Shown here piece by piece: positions 18,061-26,244 of a stretch of 64,000 nt of DNA. Source of the DNA: Natronoglycomyces albus (GTDB lineage: Bacteria > Actinomycetota > Actinomycetes > Mycobacteriales > Micromonosporaceae). The notes under the pieces are model-generated. The model saw only the letters and a program-made list of their open reading frames with translations, was not told the origin of the DNA and searched no databases. The DNA is taken from NCBI RefSeq assembly GCF_016925535.1, contig NZ_CP070496.1, forward strand, positions 2,976,001 to 3,040,000, read 5' to 3'. Positions within the stretch are counted from its first letter, which is position 1; every line of letters starts with the position of its first letter. Made by a program: the position numbers and the translations under genes.

Positions 18061-18960
18061 ATGTTCGAAGAGGCACAGTATTTCGCGCCGGTCAACACCG
18101 ACTCCGACGGTTCAGTGGTCGTGGAACTGGGGCAAGGACATCCAGGTTTCGCCGACGAAGAGTACCGCCAGCGACGTAACACGTTGGCCGCACTCGCCTT
18201 GGACTGGAACCCAGGCGACCCCGTGCCGGTGGCCGAATACACCGAGACTGAGCATGAGGTCTGGCGTTTGGTCAGCGCCGAACTGGCCACCAAGCACCGT
18301 ACGCTCGCCACCAAGGAATACCTGGAAGGCGCTGAAACGCTGCAACTGCCAGCGGACCGAATTCCCCAGCTGTCCGAAGTCTCGCAAATGCTGGCCCCTT
18401 TGACCGGGTTCACGTATCGTCCCGCTGCCGGCTTGGTCCCACTGCGGGACTTTTACGGCGTACTGGCCGATGGAAACTTTTACTCCACGCAATACATCCG
18501 CCACCACTCGGTACCGTTCTACACCCCGGAACCGGATGTGATCCATGAGGTCATTGGCCATGCCAACGCGCTGGCTTCCGAACGGTTCGCCTCGCTGTAT
18601 CGCATTGCCGGGCAGGCGGCGCGACGTGTGGTCTCCGAGGAGGCACTGGAGTTCGTCTCTCGGGTTTTCTGGTTCACCCTTGAGTTCGGGGTCATGCGCG
18701 AAAGCGACGGCCTGAAGGCGTATGGGGCGGGGATATTGTCCTCGTACGGGGAAATCGACGAGTTCCGCTCGATGACAATCAAGCCCCTTGACCTGGGGGT
18801 CATGGGCACCATCGAATACGACATCACTAAGTACCAGGATGTTCTTTTCGAGGCCAAGTCCATGGAACATCTGGAAGATGTCGTGGGCGAATTTTGGGCC
18901 ACCTGCGATGACGATTCCATCGCCAAGCTGCGGGCCGAGGCCGAGGCTCGCAACAACTAG
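18061..18960 (+). CDS. phhA: phenylalanine 4-monooxygenase
   Basis: 299 residues from ATG 18061, the start placed by the promoter and by family alignment (MFEEAQYFAPV). The aromatic amino-acid hydroxylase iron site is complete: His162 and His167 in IHEVIGH and Glu208 in FWFTLEFG. The substrate region RDFYGVLADGNFYSTQYIRHHS and ITKYQDVLF near the end are also conserved. It converts phenylalanine to tyrosine using tetrahydropterin, Fe(II) and O2. It lacks the ACT regulatory domain of animal enzymes, as expected. It is a single gene closed by a terminator. Confidence 0.95.
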   Translation: MFEEAQYFAPVNTDSDGSVVVELGQGHPGFADEEYRQRRNTLAALALDWNPGDPVPVAEYTETEHEVWRLVSAELATKHRTLATKEYLEGAETLQLPADRIPQLSEVSQMLAPLTGFTYRPAAGLVPLRDFYGVLADGNFYSTQYIRHHSVPFYTPEPDVIHEVIGHANALASERFASLYRIAGQAARRVVSEEALEFVSRVFWFTLEFGVMRESDGLKAYGAGILSSYGEIDEFRSMTIKPLDLGVMGTIEYDITKYQDVLFEAKSMEHLEDVVGEFWATCDDDSIAKLRAEAEARNN

Positions 18961-18970
18961 CACTGTGGCG

Positions 18971-19001
18971 GAGGGCGCGAATCGATTCGGTTCGCGCCCT
19001 C
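18971..19001 (+). terminator. terminator of phhA
   Basis: An 11-bp perfect stem (GAGGGCGCGAA with its complement) and a nine-base loop begin ten bases after the stop and are followed by TTCTTG. It sits between convergent genes. Confidence 0.75.
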
Positions 19002-19026
19002 TTCTTGCCTGCGTATCGGTTATTTC

Positions 19027-19977
19027 TCAGGCGGTGACCAAAGTTTGAGCCGCTTGTTGCCGGTCGCGTAGGAATGATTCGATGATGGCCAGGTAGCCTG
19101 GCGCGAGCTGGTCGCGGCGAGGAATCGCCGGGTCGGGGTCGGCGATGAAGAGGCCGTGGTTGGCGCCTGGGAAGACGACGAAACCGTGATCGGCTGGCGC
19201 GGGCGGTAGATGTTCGGCAAAGATCGCCAGGCTCTCTTGCACGGGAACCAAACTGTCTGCGCCTCCGAATAGTGCCAGCAAGGGGCAGTGCACTTGTGGA
19301 AGGACGTGGGCCGGGTCGAAGTCAAGGATTCGGCGAAAGAACTCCAGTTCGGCGACGGTGTTGCCCGCGAACGTAACGGTGGAGTACCACGGCCGGTCGG
19401 CAAGGCGTGACTGGTCGGCCAGGATGCCCTCGATATCCTCGCCTCCGCGCAGCCGCTCTAGGCGTTCGTCGACCCAGGCCATCGCCTCGGCTTCGATTGC
19501 CTCGGGGTGGCCTGCCTCGGCGAGTTCCTTGTTTAGGCGGTCGCGTTCCTGTACGGCGGGGGAGGTTCCCGGGCCCGAGTGGCAGATGACAAAGTCCACC
19601 TCTTCTGGGGCGAGGGCGGCCGCCAACAGGGCCACCCAGCCGCCTTGGCTGATGCCATATAGCCCGACCTTTTGGCCGGCGGTTGCCGGATGTTCACGCA
19701 ACACGTTCAGCGCCGCAAGCGATTCCTCGGCCCGGTCTTCGAACGATTGGGCGGTCCAATGCCCAGGTGATCCACCGCAACCGGGTTTATCGTGCCGCAA
19801 GGTCACCGAGCCGGCCTGGCCGATCCATTCGGGCCAGCCTCCGTAATCGAGACGGTCTCCGTCCCCGGAACCATCGACGAGGACGACGCCTGGCAGTGGT
19901 TCATTGTGGTCGGGGAGGCGAATGATTGCTCCCAGGTCGCCGACGGCGGTGGGCACCTGAGTATCGATTTCTGGCAT
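19027..19977 (-). CDS. alpha/beta-hydrolase (dienelactone hydrolase-like / BAAT-like)
   Basis: 316 residues without a signal peptide. The nucleophile elbow is GLYGISQGGWVALLAA, the acid residue is in LLALFGGADSLVPV, and the His is in FPGANHGLF, giving a full triad. The motif LVDGSGDGDRLDYGGW with LRHDKPGCGGSPG near the N-terminus is typical of the S9/DLH-like cytoplasmic esterase group. The substrate is unknown. It starts two bases after the ArsR-family gene's stop and so is its operon partner, which suggests that the regulator responds to the hydrolase substrate or product. Confidence 0.85.
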   Translation of the reverse strand: MPEIDTQVPTAVGDLGAIIRLPDHNEPLPGVVLVDGSGDGDRLDYGGWPEWIGQAGSVTLRHDKPGCGGSPGHWTAQSFEDRAEESLAALNVLREHPATAGQKVGLYGISQGGWVALLAAALAPEEVDFVICHSGPGTSPAVQERDRLNKELAEAGHPEAIEAEAMAWVDERLERLRGGEDIEGILADQSRLADRPWYSTVTFAGNTVAELEFFRRILDFDPAHVLPQVHCPLLALFGGADSLVPVQESLAIFAEHLPPAPADHGFVVFPGANHGLFIADPDPAIPRRDQLAPGYLAIIESFLRDRQQAAQTLVTA

Positions 19978-19979
19978 GG

Positions 19980-20519
19980 TCAGTCTCCGTTTTCTGTGTG
20001 TGGGGTTCCGGCGATGAAGATGCGGACGAAGCGATGGTCTTCGGGCCAGTCGGTGCGGTCACTGAGCCGGTCGATGTAGGGAGCTAGGACGGCGTGCAGC
20101 TGATTTCGCACCTCGGCGAGCTCCTCGGCGGTCATGGGCACCGTGGAGCCGCCCAGGAATCCGGTGTCACGCCATGGTTCGGCCTCCTGTTGCGACCGCC
20201 AGGAGAGGATGCGTTCGGCTTCGCGCTGCACGAACACGCGTTCTAGCTCTTCGGCGGCGGCGCCTGTGGGCGACCAGCTTTGCTCGATGTCGGTGAGCCG
20301 CCAGGGCCTTTCGCGGGCGTCACCGGTGGGCTCCGCTTGTTCGACATACCCGTATTTGGCCAACTGGCGAAGGTGAAATGAGCAGCTGGCCTGGTTCGAG
20401 TTCAGACGTCGGGCACATTGGGCGGCGGTGGAGTCGCCATACGTTCCGAGCAGTTCGATCAAGTCAAGTCGCAACGGATGAGCCAACGCCCGCATGGCCC
20501 GTGGGTCGGTAATGCGCAT
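19980..20519 (-). CDS. ArsR-type winged-helix regulator
   Basis: 179 residues. The N-terminal HTH is MRALAHPLRLDLIELLGTYGDSTAAQCARRLNSNQASCSFHLRQLAKYGYVEQ. A longer C-terminal part (about 80-179) carries helices like those of PadR/ArsR hybrids. No metal ligand motif is seen. The ATG at 20519 is six bases after a TATCTT -10, and two palindromes overlap the promoter, so autorepression is likely. It is the first gene of a two-gene operon with a hydrolase. Confidence 0.88.
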   Translation of the reverse strand: MRITDPRAMRALAHPLRLDLIELLGTYGDSTAAQCARRLNSNQASCSFHLRQLAKYGYVEQAEPTGDARERPWRLTDIEQSWSPTGAAAEELERVFVQREAERILSWRSQQEAEPWRDTGFLGGSTVPMTAEELAEVRNQLHAVLAPYIDRLSDRTDWPEDHRFVRIFIAGTPHTENGD

Positions 20520-20522
20520 TTA

Positions 20523-20566
20523 CCAAAGATATCTTTGGCGTTTGCATATGTCAAAGCTATCTTTGG
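20523..20566 (-). promoter_or_regulatory. leaderless promoter with paired palindromic operators
   Basis: Two copies of a 16-bp palindrome: a perfect one, CCAAAGATATCTTTGG at 20523-20538, and a near copy at 20551-20566 (TCAAAGCTATCTTTGG), centres 28 bp apart. On the minus strand the promoter is TTGACA (20554-20549), 17-base spacer and TATCTT (20531-20526), then six bases to the ATG. One palindrome covers the -10 and the other the -35, a layout expected for a repressor. Confidence 0.8.
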
Positions 20567-20835
20567 TTATTTTTCGCTCGCACCCACAAGTTATCCACAG
20601 GCGACGAACTTCCCTTTGCCACCCAAACCGGATTTTTGCGATAATGAAATACGGGGGTCCCAGGTGAGAAAAACTCACTTCCTCAGTTCTGGGACCTTCA
20701 ACTCCGCCAGCGCCACCAGTGGGTTCAGGTTTTTGCGGGCATATCGCCAGGTTGCCCGCCTGGGTCGGCATGACCGCACGTGGCAAGGACATGCGCGGTC
20801 ATGCAACGCCTTCGCCGGGCTGTTTCGAGTCTGAT

Positions 20836-21996
20836 CTAGGCCGATTCCTCTTCGGTCAGCGATACCGTGTGCGAGGTGGCAAGACCGTGTTCGGCCAGGA
20901 ATTCCAGCCAGCGTTGGGCGGTTGCCTCATCGTCGGTCGCTCGATGCAACCCTGGTGCGAACTTGCCCTGCACCATCTGGCTCAAAGCGAACACGAATGA
21001 GTTGGTGACGCAGCGAGCCATCGCGGTATCGCGCTCGTCTCCGATGGTGTCGAGCGTGTATTCGCCCTGCCAGCGGCGAGAGCCCTGTTTGACCTCAAGC
21101 GTGACTGTCAGCAGCACCCGGTCACGGTCGGCCTCCGTGGTGGGGTATTTCTGGGCCAGTTCGTGAGCGAGCGCGGAGATCCGTTCCTCGTCACGCGAGG
21201 CCACAGCCTCGAAGACTGGTTTCCAGGCTTGCCGCCATCCGTCCGGGCGCAGGGTTCCGCGCACGAACTGGTCGACCTGCCAGGTTGAGGGGAATCCGTA
21301 TTGCTCGACGAAGCCGATGCTGTCGCGGTTGGGGTAGACCTCGAAGGTTTCGCCGTTGACCTGGTGTTCGCGGGTGGCTTCCCATGGCTGCTCGGCGACG
21401 ATGGCTTTGCCGCCCTCGATGTAGCGGGCCTGACTGCCTAGTGCTTTCAGGACGCCGACGGGTGCCCAGCTGAACTGGTAACGGAACTCCCCCGGTTGCG
21501 CGGGAATGCCGCCGCAGTAGGAGCGAAGTGTCACCGCCTCGGCGACGTCGCCAACGTCATTTCGGGCTTGGGCGACCAGGCAGTGCGCCATCAGGTGGTC
21601 GATGCCAGGATCGAGCCCGGCTTCGGTGAGGATGACCAGCCCTTTTTCGACCGCTTCCTCTCCGGCTTGGGCCATTTCCTCTGAGGTGTAGCTGGTGCAG
21701 GCGAAGTGCGCCCCGGCCTCGAGCGCCGTCCGTAGCAAGTCGGCATGGTGACTGGCTGGAAGCATGGATACGAGCACATCGCCGGGCCGCAATGCCGAGG
21801 CGAGGTCGTCGACGTCAAGCCCCCGGTGTTCGAGCTCGGGCAGTCCCAGTTGTTCCAGCCGTTGTGCTGCCCGCGCCCGATTGCGTCCCCAAACCACGAC
21901 CGTGGCTTGAGTAGACAAGAAGGACAGTCCTTCATGGCCGGTGGACATTCCGATGCCAACCCAGTGGATGGTCGGGGACGTGGATTCGAGGTTCAT
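20836..21996 (-). CDS. saccharopine dehydrogenase-family protein
   Basis: 386 residues. It has a Rossmann start (WVGIGMSTGHEGLSFL, then VVVWGRNRARAAQRLEQLG), the conserved GLDPGIDHLMAH loop, and the C-terminal catalytic fold (SYCGGIPAQPGEFRYQFSWAPVGVL). These mark saccharopine dehydrogenase or reductase/carboxynorspermidine synthase-like enzymes that act on imines formed from lysine or related amines. The GxGxxG dinucleotide loop is altered (GIGMSTG), so a dedicated cofactor or a non-lysine role is possible. A CTGGAG site precedes the ATG. The gene is alone, preceded by a leader of about 160 bases. Confidence 0.82.
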   Translation of the reverse strand: MNLESTSPTIHWVGIGMSTGHEGLSFLSTQATVVVWGRNRARAAQRLEQLGLPELEHRGLDVDDLASALRPGDVLVSMLPASHHADLLRTALEAGAHFACTSYTSEEMAQAGEEAVEKGLVILTEAGLDPGIDHLMAHCLVAQARNDVGDVAEAVTLRSYCGGIPAQPGEFRYQFSWAPVGVLKALGSQARYIEGGKAIVAEQPWEATREHQVNGETFEVYPNRDSIGFVEQYGFPSTWQVDQFVRGTLRPDGWRQAWKPVFEAVASRDEERISALAHELAQKYPTTEADRDRVLLTVTLEVKQGSRRWQGEYTLDTIGDERDTAMARCVTNSFVFALSQMVQGKFAPGLHRATDDEATAQRWLEFLAEHGLATSHTVSLTEEESA

Positions 21997-22494
21997 GTGG
22001 TCTCCAGTCGGTGGATGGCTGCGCTGAGCGTGGCGTGGCTGCCCTTTGCCAGCGGATTGTTCAGACAGGTGGGATGCCTGGTTCCGGGCGTGGTCGTCGC
22101 GGCGGCGGGAATCGGGTGGGCGGATGGGTGGTGATCCGCCTCCGGTTGGGTCCCTCCGCCAAGGACCGTACCGGCTCGGCTCAGCTTGTCAACTATGCCC
22201 ACACCGCACGCACGTGGCTGGCGGCAGGCACATTCCGGCCGCACTGCGTTGCTGGACAGGTCAACCATCTGCCTCCCATGCGTCGATTCAGTGCCCGGTG
22301 GCGATAGCCGGTAGCTCGCGGCCTCGCTGAAGCCCCGTGCTCCGATGGCGCCCAAGGTGAGTATCTGTTTTCGGCTGTCGAGACTTGTACGATAAGAGGT
22401 GTTCACGCGCTGTCGTAGATGGCGCTTCCCGCAAGGCGCGCGCTGAGTCTCGCAGTCGCTTCTCAGTCGTGGTGCCGCGCTAGGAGGGAGTCAT
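21997..22494. other. divergent intergenic region with two promoters
   Basis: No gene is seen in about 500 bases. Reading the minus strand, TTGACA (22192-22187) and TACGGT (22170-22165), 16-base spacer, drive the saccharopine-dehydrogenase-like gene with a long leader. On the plus strand, TACGAT at 22388-22393 may be the -10 for the gene at 22495. I checked the minus-strand leader for known riboswitch cores and found none I could defend. Confidence 0.45.
22165..22192 (-). promoter_or_regulatory. predicted promoter of saccharopine-dehydrogenase-like gene
   Basis: TTGACA and TACGGT separated by 16 bases on the minus strand, close to the actinobacterial housekeeping consensus. The predicted 5' leader is about 160 bases, long for this genome. 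Confidence 0.55.
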
Positions 22495-22836
22495 ATGCCC
22501 GCATACGCGGTCGGCCTGTTTCGCACGAAGGAACTACACGCGGACATGGTCGAATATTTGGAACGTCTTCAGGCCACTCTCGATCCCTTCGGCGGAACGT
22601 TCCTCGTGCATGGTGGTGAAGTCGAGTCGCACGAAGGCGACTGGGACCGTGATGTGGTGATCATCGAGTTTCCCGGTATGGACGAGGCCCGCGACTGGTA
22701 CAACTCCAAGGCGTATCAAGAGATCCTGCCTTTGCGGACCCGGCATATTGAGGGGGACGCCTTTGTGGTGCAGGGTGTTGGCGAGGGATACCACCCGCAG
22801 CAAAAGGCCGACTTCTTCCGCCAGAAGTTGAACTGA
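22495..22836 (+). CDS. DUF1330-type small protein
   Basis: 113 residues, a dimeric alpha/beta ferredoxin-like fold. The pattern 'YAVGLFRTKELHADMVEYLERLQATLDPFGGTFLVHGGEVESHEGDWDRDVVIIEFPGMDEARDWYNSKAYQEILPLR' is that of DUF1330 proteins. Their function is unknown; some are stress-related. Start at ATG 22495 with AGGAGGG nine bases before. It is followed three bases later by a methyltransferase gene, so the two form an operon. Confidence 0.9.
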   Translation: MPAYAVGLFRTKELHADMVEYLERLQATLDPFGGTFLVHGGEVESHEGDWDRDVVIIEFPGMDEARDWYNSKAYQEILPLRTRHIEGDAFVVQGVGEGYHPQQKADFFRQKLN

Positions 22837-22839
22837 CCG

Positions 22840-23460
22840 ATGGCGCGCCGCATCGAGAAGCTCATTCGATTTTGGGACCGGCAGGCTGCCACCTACGATG
22901 CGAAGACCCGCCGCGCCGAAAGGCGACTATTGGCCGCCAGCCGCCGTTGGGTTTGTGGCCGGGCTCGGGGTGTGACGCTGGAAATCGCGGTCGGAACCGG
23001 GGCGAACTTTCAATATTATCCGGCCAACGTGGACCTCGCCGGCGTCGACTGGAGTGCGGCGATGGTAGCGGCCGCCACTGCGCGCACAGTGGAGTCAGGC
23101 CGCGAGATCCAGCTACGGCAGGCCGATGCGGCCGCGCTTCCCTTCGCTTCCCAGAGTTTCGATGCGGTGGTGTGCACGTTCGCCCTCTGTTGTGTGCCTG
23201 ATGAGCGGGCCGTGTTGGCCGAGGCCATTCGGGTACTCCGGCCCGGTGGTGACCTGTTGCTGGCCGACCACGTGGCGGCGACGTTTTGGCCGCTGCGGAT
23301 CGTGCAGCACCTCGCCGACCTCGTTAGCGTTCCGTTGGTGGGCGAGCACTACACCCGCCGCCCGCGCCCCATCCTCGAGCAGATGGACATCGAAATCGTC
23401 GACGGCCAGCGGCATTCGCTGGGAGCGATCGAGCACATCCACGCCCGCAAGCGAAAATGA
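22840..23460 (+). CDS. class I SAM-dependent methyltransferase
   Basis: 206 residues. Motif I is LEIAVGTGANF, motif II-like is LAGVDWSAAMVAAATA, and the post-I region FDAVVCTFALCCVPDERAVLAEAIRVLRPGGDLLLADHV carries motifs II and III of the UbiE/COQ5-like group. Substrate could be a quinone, lipid or small molecule. It is coupled to the DUF1330 gene upstream (three-base gap). The methionine-like acceptor cannot be deduced. Confidence 0.85.
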   Translation: MARRIEKLIRFWDRQAATYDAKTRRAERRLLAASRRWVCGRARGVTLEIAVGTGANFQYYPANVDLAGVDWSAAMVAAATARTVESGREIQLRQADAAALPFASQSFDAVVCTFALCCVPDERAVLAEAIRVLRPGGDLLLADHVAATFWPLRIVQHLADLVSVPLVGEHYTRRPRPILEQMDIEIVDGQRHSLGAIEHIHARKRK

Positions 23461-23481
23461 CGGGTAGATCGTCCCCGTGTC

Positions 23482-24207
23482 CTATGTGCGTTTCGCCGTG
23501 TAGACCGTGTTGAGCGCCTCGCGGTCTTGTAGCGGGTTGGGAAACGTCACTCGGTGGGCCTCAACCTCAGCGAAAACACCGGCGAGGAGTTTGGTGAACG
23601 ATTCCTCGGGTGGGTCGTTCGACCAAAGAGCGAAGACCCCGCCAGGGCGCAGCCGCGCCGCCACCCTGGCCAGCCCGGCCGAGGAATAGAATTCCGCGTG
23701 ATCTGGGTGCAGTACGTGCTGTGGTGAATGATCTATATCGAGCAGGATCGCGTCCCACTGGCGTCCGGTCGGGGCTTGGAATTCGGCAAAGAAGTCTCCG
23801 TGCGCAATCTGAGTCCGCTCATCGCCGGTCAGCTCGGATGCAGCGGGGACCAACCCGCGCCGGTGCCAATCGATCACCGGTGCCAGTGCCTCTATCACCG
23901 TCAGTTCCCGGACTCGATGGTCGGCCAAGGCGGCGCGCGCCGTGTAGCCCAGCCCCAGGCCTCCAACGACGACTTCCAGATCATCACCGGCGCAGGCTGC
24001 CAAACCCAGACGTGCCAGTTCGACCTCAGCGACGGTAAACAGGCTGGACATGAGGTACTCCTCGCCCAACTTCACCTCGTAGACCTCGGCGTCGACGGTG
24101 AGGTCATGGCGGCGGCGCAAGCTGACCTCGCCCATCGAGGTTTCCTGGAAATCGAGTTCTTCGAATCGTGCGGGAATGTCGGGCTCCTTCGAGGACGAGT
24201 GTCTCAA
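23482..24207 (-). CDS. spermidine synthase-like / SAM-dependent methyltransferase fold protein
   Basis: 241 residues if the TTG at 24207 is used; the next ATG (24135) follows AGGAAA and would give a 217-residue protein. The Rossmann core DDLEVVVGGLGLGYTARAAL, VIEALAPVIDWH and WDAILLDIDHSPQHVL matches spermidine synthase-like actinobacterial proteins. Residues that bind putrescine are not clear, so the reaction may be different. The start region EVSLRRR and KLGEEYLMSS is family-conserved, which supports a start before residue 25. Confidence 0.75.
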   Translation of the reverse strand: MRHSSSKEPDIPARFEELDFQETSMGEVSLRRRHDLTVDAEVYEVKLGEEYLMSSLFTVAEVELARLGLAACAGDDLEVVVGGLGLGYTARAALADHRVRELTVIEALAPVIDWHRRGLVPAASELTGDERTQIAHGDFFAEFQAPTGRQWDAILLDIDHSPQHVLHPDHAEFYSSAGLARVAARLRPGGVFALWSNDPPEESFTKLLAGVFAEVEAHRVTFPNPLQDREALNTVYTAKRT

Positions 24208-24534
24208 TCGGTGGTGGGCGAGGACGCAAACTCGATCTCAGCCTATGGGTGAATCCGTCACCGTTGCCCACCGCGACCTCTGGCGGCTGGGATACGACAG
24301 CTTGGCGATTGGTCATTCCCTGAGAGCACATGTCACTCCAGCCACTTAACAAGGTCGCCACGGTGAGTCTATCCCCGCACATGGCCTTGTCGTTTCCGGT
24401 GGACGATGTTGAGCATCGTCCACCGGAAACGCCCCATGGATTCCCGCTAGAAGGGGTCACTACTACGCTCTTGTCCGTTTACTTCGGCAGTTCGTATTTC
24501 AGCGTTTCCCTCGCAGAGGTAGTCAGTGCCTTGG
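24208..24534. other. intergenic region with long hairpin
   Basis: No gene is seen. It contains the 18-bp perfect stem described separately. The left part is the promoter region of the spermidine synthase-like gene. Confidence 0.5.
24391..24431 (-). terminator. 18-bp perfect hairpin downstream of membrane protein gene
   Basis: Left arm 24391-24408 (CGTTTCCGGTGGACGATG), five-base loop TTGAG, right arm 24414-24431. Every pair matches. It lies about 100 bases past the stop of the minus-strand membrane protein gene and before the next minus gene, so it is likely its terminator. There is no U-tract. Confidence 0.6.
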
Positions 24535-25011
24535 TTAACTGTTCGATTGACGCAGTTTGCTATGACACTTCGGCGCGACGAGAGCAATAACAGCTCCCAT
24601 AACAAGGCCGAAGATCATGTGACCCATAAGCGACTTCCATTGCATGGTGTCGATTGTGAGGACCATTTCGCTCATCCCTAGGAAAATCGGCATGAGGATG
24701 AGTGCCCCAAGTACCCACCAAATGACACCCCACATCGCACCAAATGCCAGCCCGTGGACGAAACTCTTCACCGCCGAACCAAAGATAAACGCGAAAGTCA
24801 CACCCAGCCCAATTGAAATGATGAGGTGGACAATCCATCCAACTACGACAGCCTCCGAATTCACCATCATGGCGACCATCGGAAGCATGCCCTCGACATG
24901 CATCACAATTCCGAAAGCGAGACCACCTATCAGGCCGCCAGCAATCCCGGGCATTGCCCGCGCCAAGAGCGCTTTAAAACCAGTGAAACCCACAGAATCA
25001 ACGGTCGCCAT
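24535..25011 (-). CDS. small integral membrane protein (hypothetical)
   Basis: 158 residues with four hydrophobic segments: GLIGGLAFGIVMHVEGMLPM, VVGWIVHLIISIGLGVTFAF, WGVIWWVLGALILMPIF and MIFGLVMGAVIALVAP. Gly- and Met-rich helices and conserved His in GIVMHVEG and WIVHLIIS suggest a metal- or quinone-related membrane protein, but I know no family with certainty. The ATG at 25011 is preferred over TTG three codons earlier. The divergent neighbour is a Crp/Fnr regulator. Confidence 0.65.
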   Translation of the reverse strand: MATVDSVGFTGFKALLARAMPGIAGGLIGGLAFGIVMHVEGMLPMVAMMVNSEAVVVGWIVHLIISIGLGVTFAFIFGSAVKSFVHGLAFGAMWGVIWWVLGALILMPIFLGMSEMVLTIDTMQWKSLMGHMIFGLVMGAVIALVAPKCHSKLRQSNS

Positions 25012-25378
25012 CTCTATCAACTCACTTTCGCTACGCCTGCCCTATGGCAGGTCTAGGTGGTGAAAGCACTGATCGTATTGACACCCAACGGAGACTTCTG
25101 TGATTCAGGGCACATATCGATGAAGTCGCGGGAAGTAGCGAAGATGCACCGCCTTGTTGAAGAAATCGGACAAGCGCCTCTACGGTGACGGCGGATACAG
25201 AAGGCGGCTACCATGGGCCGGTACCGTTTCGGCCATGGTTAAGGACATGAGGAATGAGCGCATCGCGACCTCGACGAACATCAGCCCATGCGGTGGCGCA
25301 CATGAGGGTGCGACTTTGGAACACCTCATCGAGGCTCGCCTGGCGCCAGGAGTGCCTACCGGACAGGAGAGCACTGCT

Positions 25379-26080
25379 GTGAGCGATATGCCCACCGATG
25401 AAATCAAGAATCGTTATCTTTCCGAAGTTGATATCTTTCGCGACCTCAATGACGGGGAATTGCACGCAATCGCCAAGCAAGCCCCCATGCGAGTCTTCGA
25501 ACGTGGCCATGTCCTCTTCTCACCAAGGCAAAGCGTCGAGACCCTTTTCATTCTCAAAGTGGGCACAGTCCGCATTTTTCGTATCGGTCCTGATGGACGT
25601 GCGTTGACAACGGCGCTATTGGAACCAGGCACAATCTTCGGTGAAATGGTGTTGCTGGGACAACACATGTATGACCAATACGCCGAGATAATGGACGAGG
25701 CCACCATCTGCCTGATGGATCGCGGCGATGTCCACAAGTATTTGCTGAGCAACCCCAAGATCGCCCTGCGGGTGGCTGAAGTACTAGGCCGCCGTCTCAT
25801 TGAGACCGAGCAACGTTTTTCCGACGCCGTCCTCAAGACCGCGCCACAGCGCATTGCCTCGACTTTGCACACGTTGGCCCGCAAGGAGTACCGGCGTGGC
25901 ATCCGCAGCGCGACTCCAAACGTGCGAATCACCCATGAACAGCTGGCCGACCTGGTTGGTACGTCTCGTGAAACCACCACTAAGGCCCTGGGCACACTCT
26001 CTGAAAACGGCATCATAAAACTAGGGCGAGGTAAGATCACCATCCTCAAACCTCTGGCTCTTCGCGAAGCCGGAGAGTAG
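25379..26080 (+). CDS. Crp/Fnr-family transcriptional regulator
   Basis: 233 residues from GTG 25379, chosen because AGGAGA lies eight bases upstream and because this gives the usual length; the open frame extends 225 bases further upstream. The N-terminal cyclic-nucleotide-binding-like domain has FERGHVLFSPRQSVETLFILKVGTVRIFRIGPDGRALTTALLEPGTIFGEMVLLG. The C-terminal winged helix recognition helix is EQLADLVGTSRETTTKALGTLSENGIIKLGRGKI. A Cys cluster for an Fe-S cluster is absent, so it is not a classic Fnr. It is divergent from the membrane protein gene, its probable target. Confidence 0.88.
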   Translation: MSDMPTDEIKNRYLSEVDIFRDLNDGELHAIAKQAPMRVFERGHVLFSPRQSVETLFILKVGTVRIFRIGPDGRALTTALLEPGTIFGEMVLLGQHMYDQYAEIMDEATICLMDRGDVHKYLLSNPKIALRVAEVLGRRLIETEQRFSDAVLKTAPQRIASTLHTLARKEYRRGIRSATPNVRITHEQLADLVGTSRETTTKALGTLSENGIIKLGRGKITILKPLALREAGE

Positions 26081-26244
26081 CGGCCTGTATGAGGACCCTT
26101 CGTTGCCAGATACTGCCTTGTCAGCACATCGAACACCTGGGTGAACTTCTCATTTCATTTCGAAAAGAGCCACAAAACCCCTGTCTCGGCAACACTCATT
26201 CTGAGGCATGCTGAACTGGGAAACGGCGCAACGGGTACACACAG

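Noticed and set aside
22000-22165. Possible riboswitch in the leader of the saccharopine-dehydrogenase-like gene
   Set aside because: I compared the leader with SAM-II/IV, SAH and cobalamin cores and could not match the invariant bases; left as unassigned leader.
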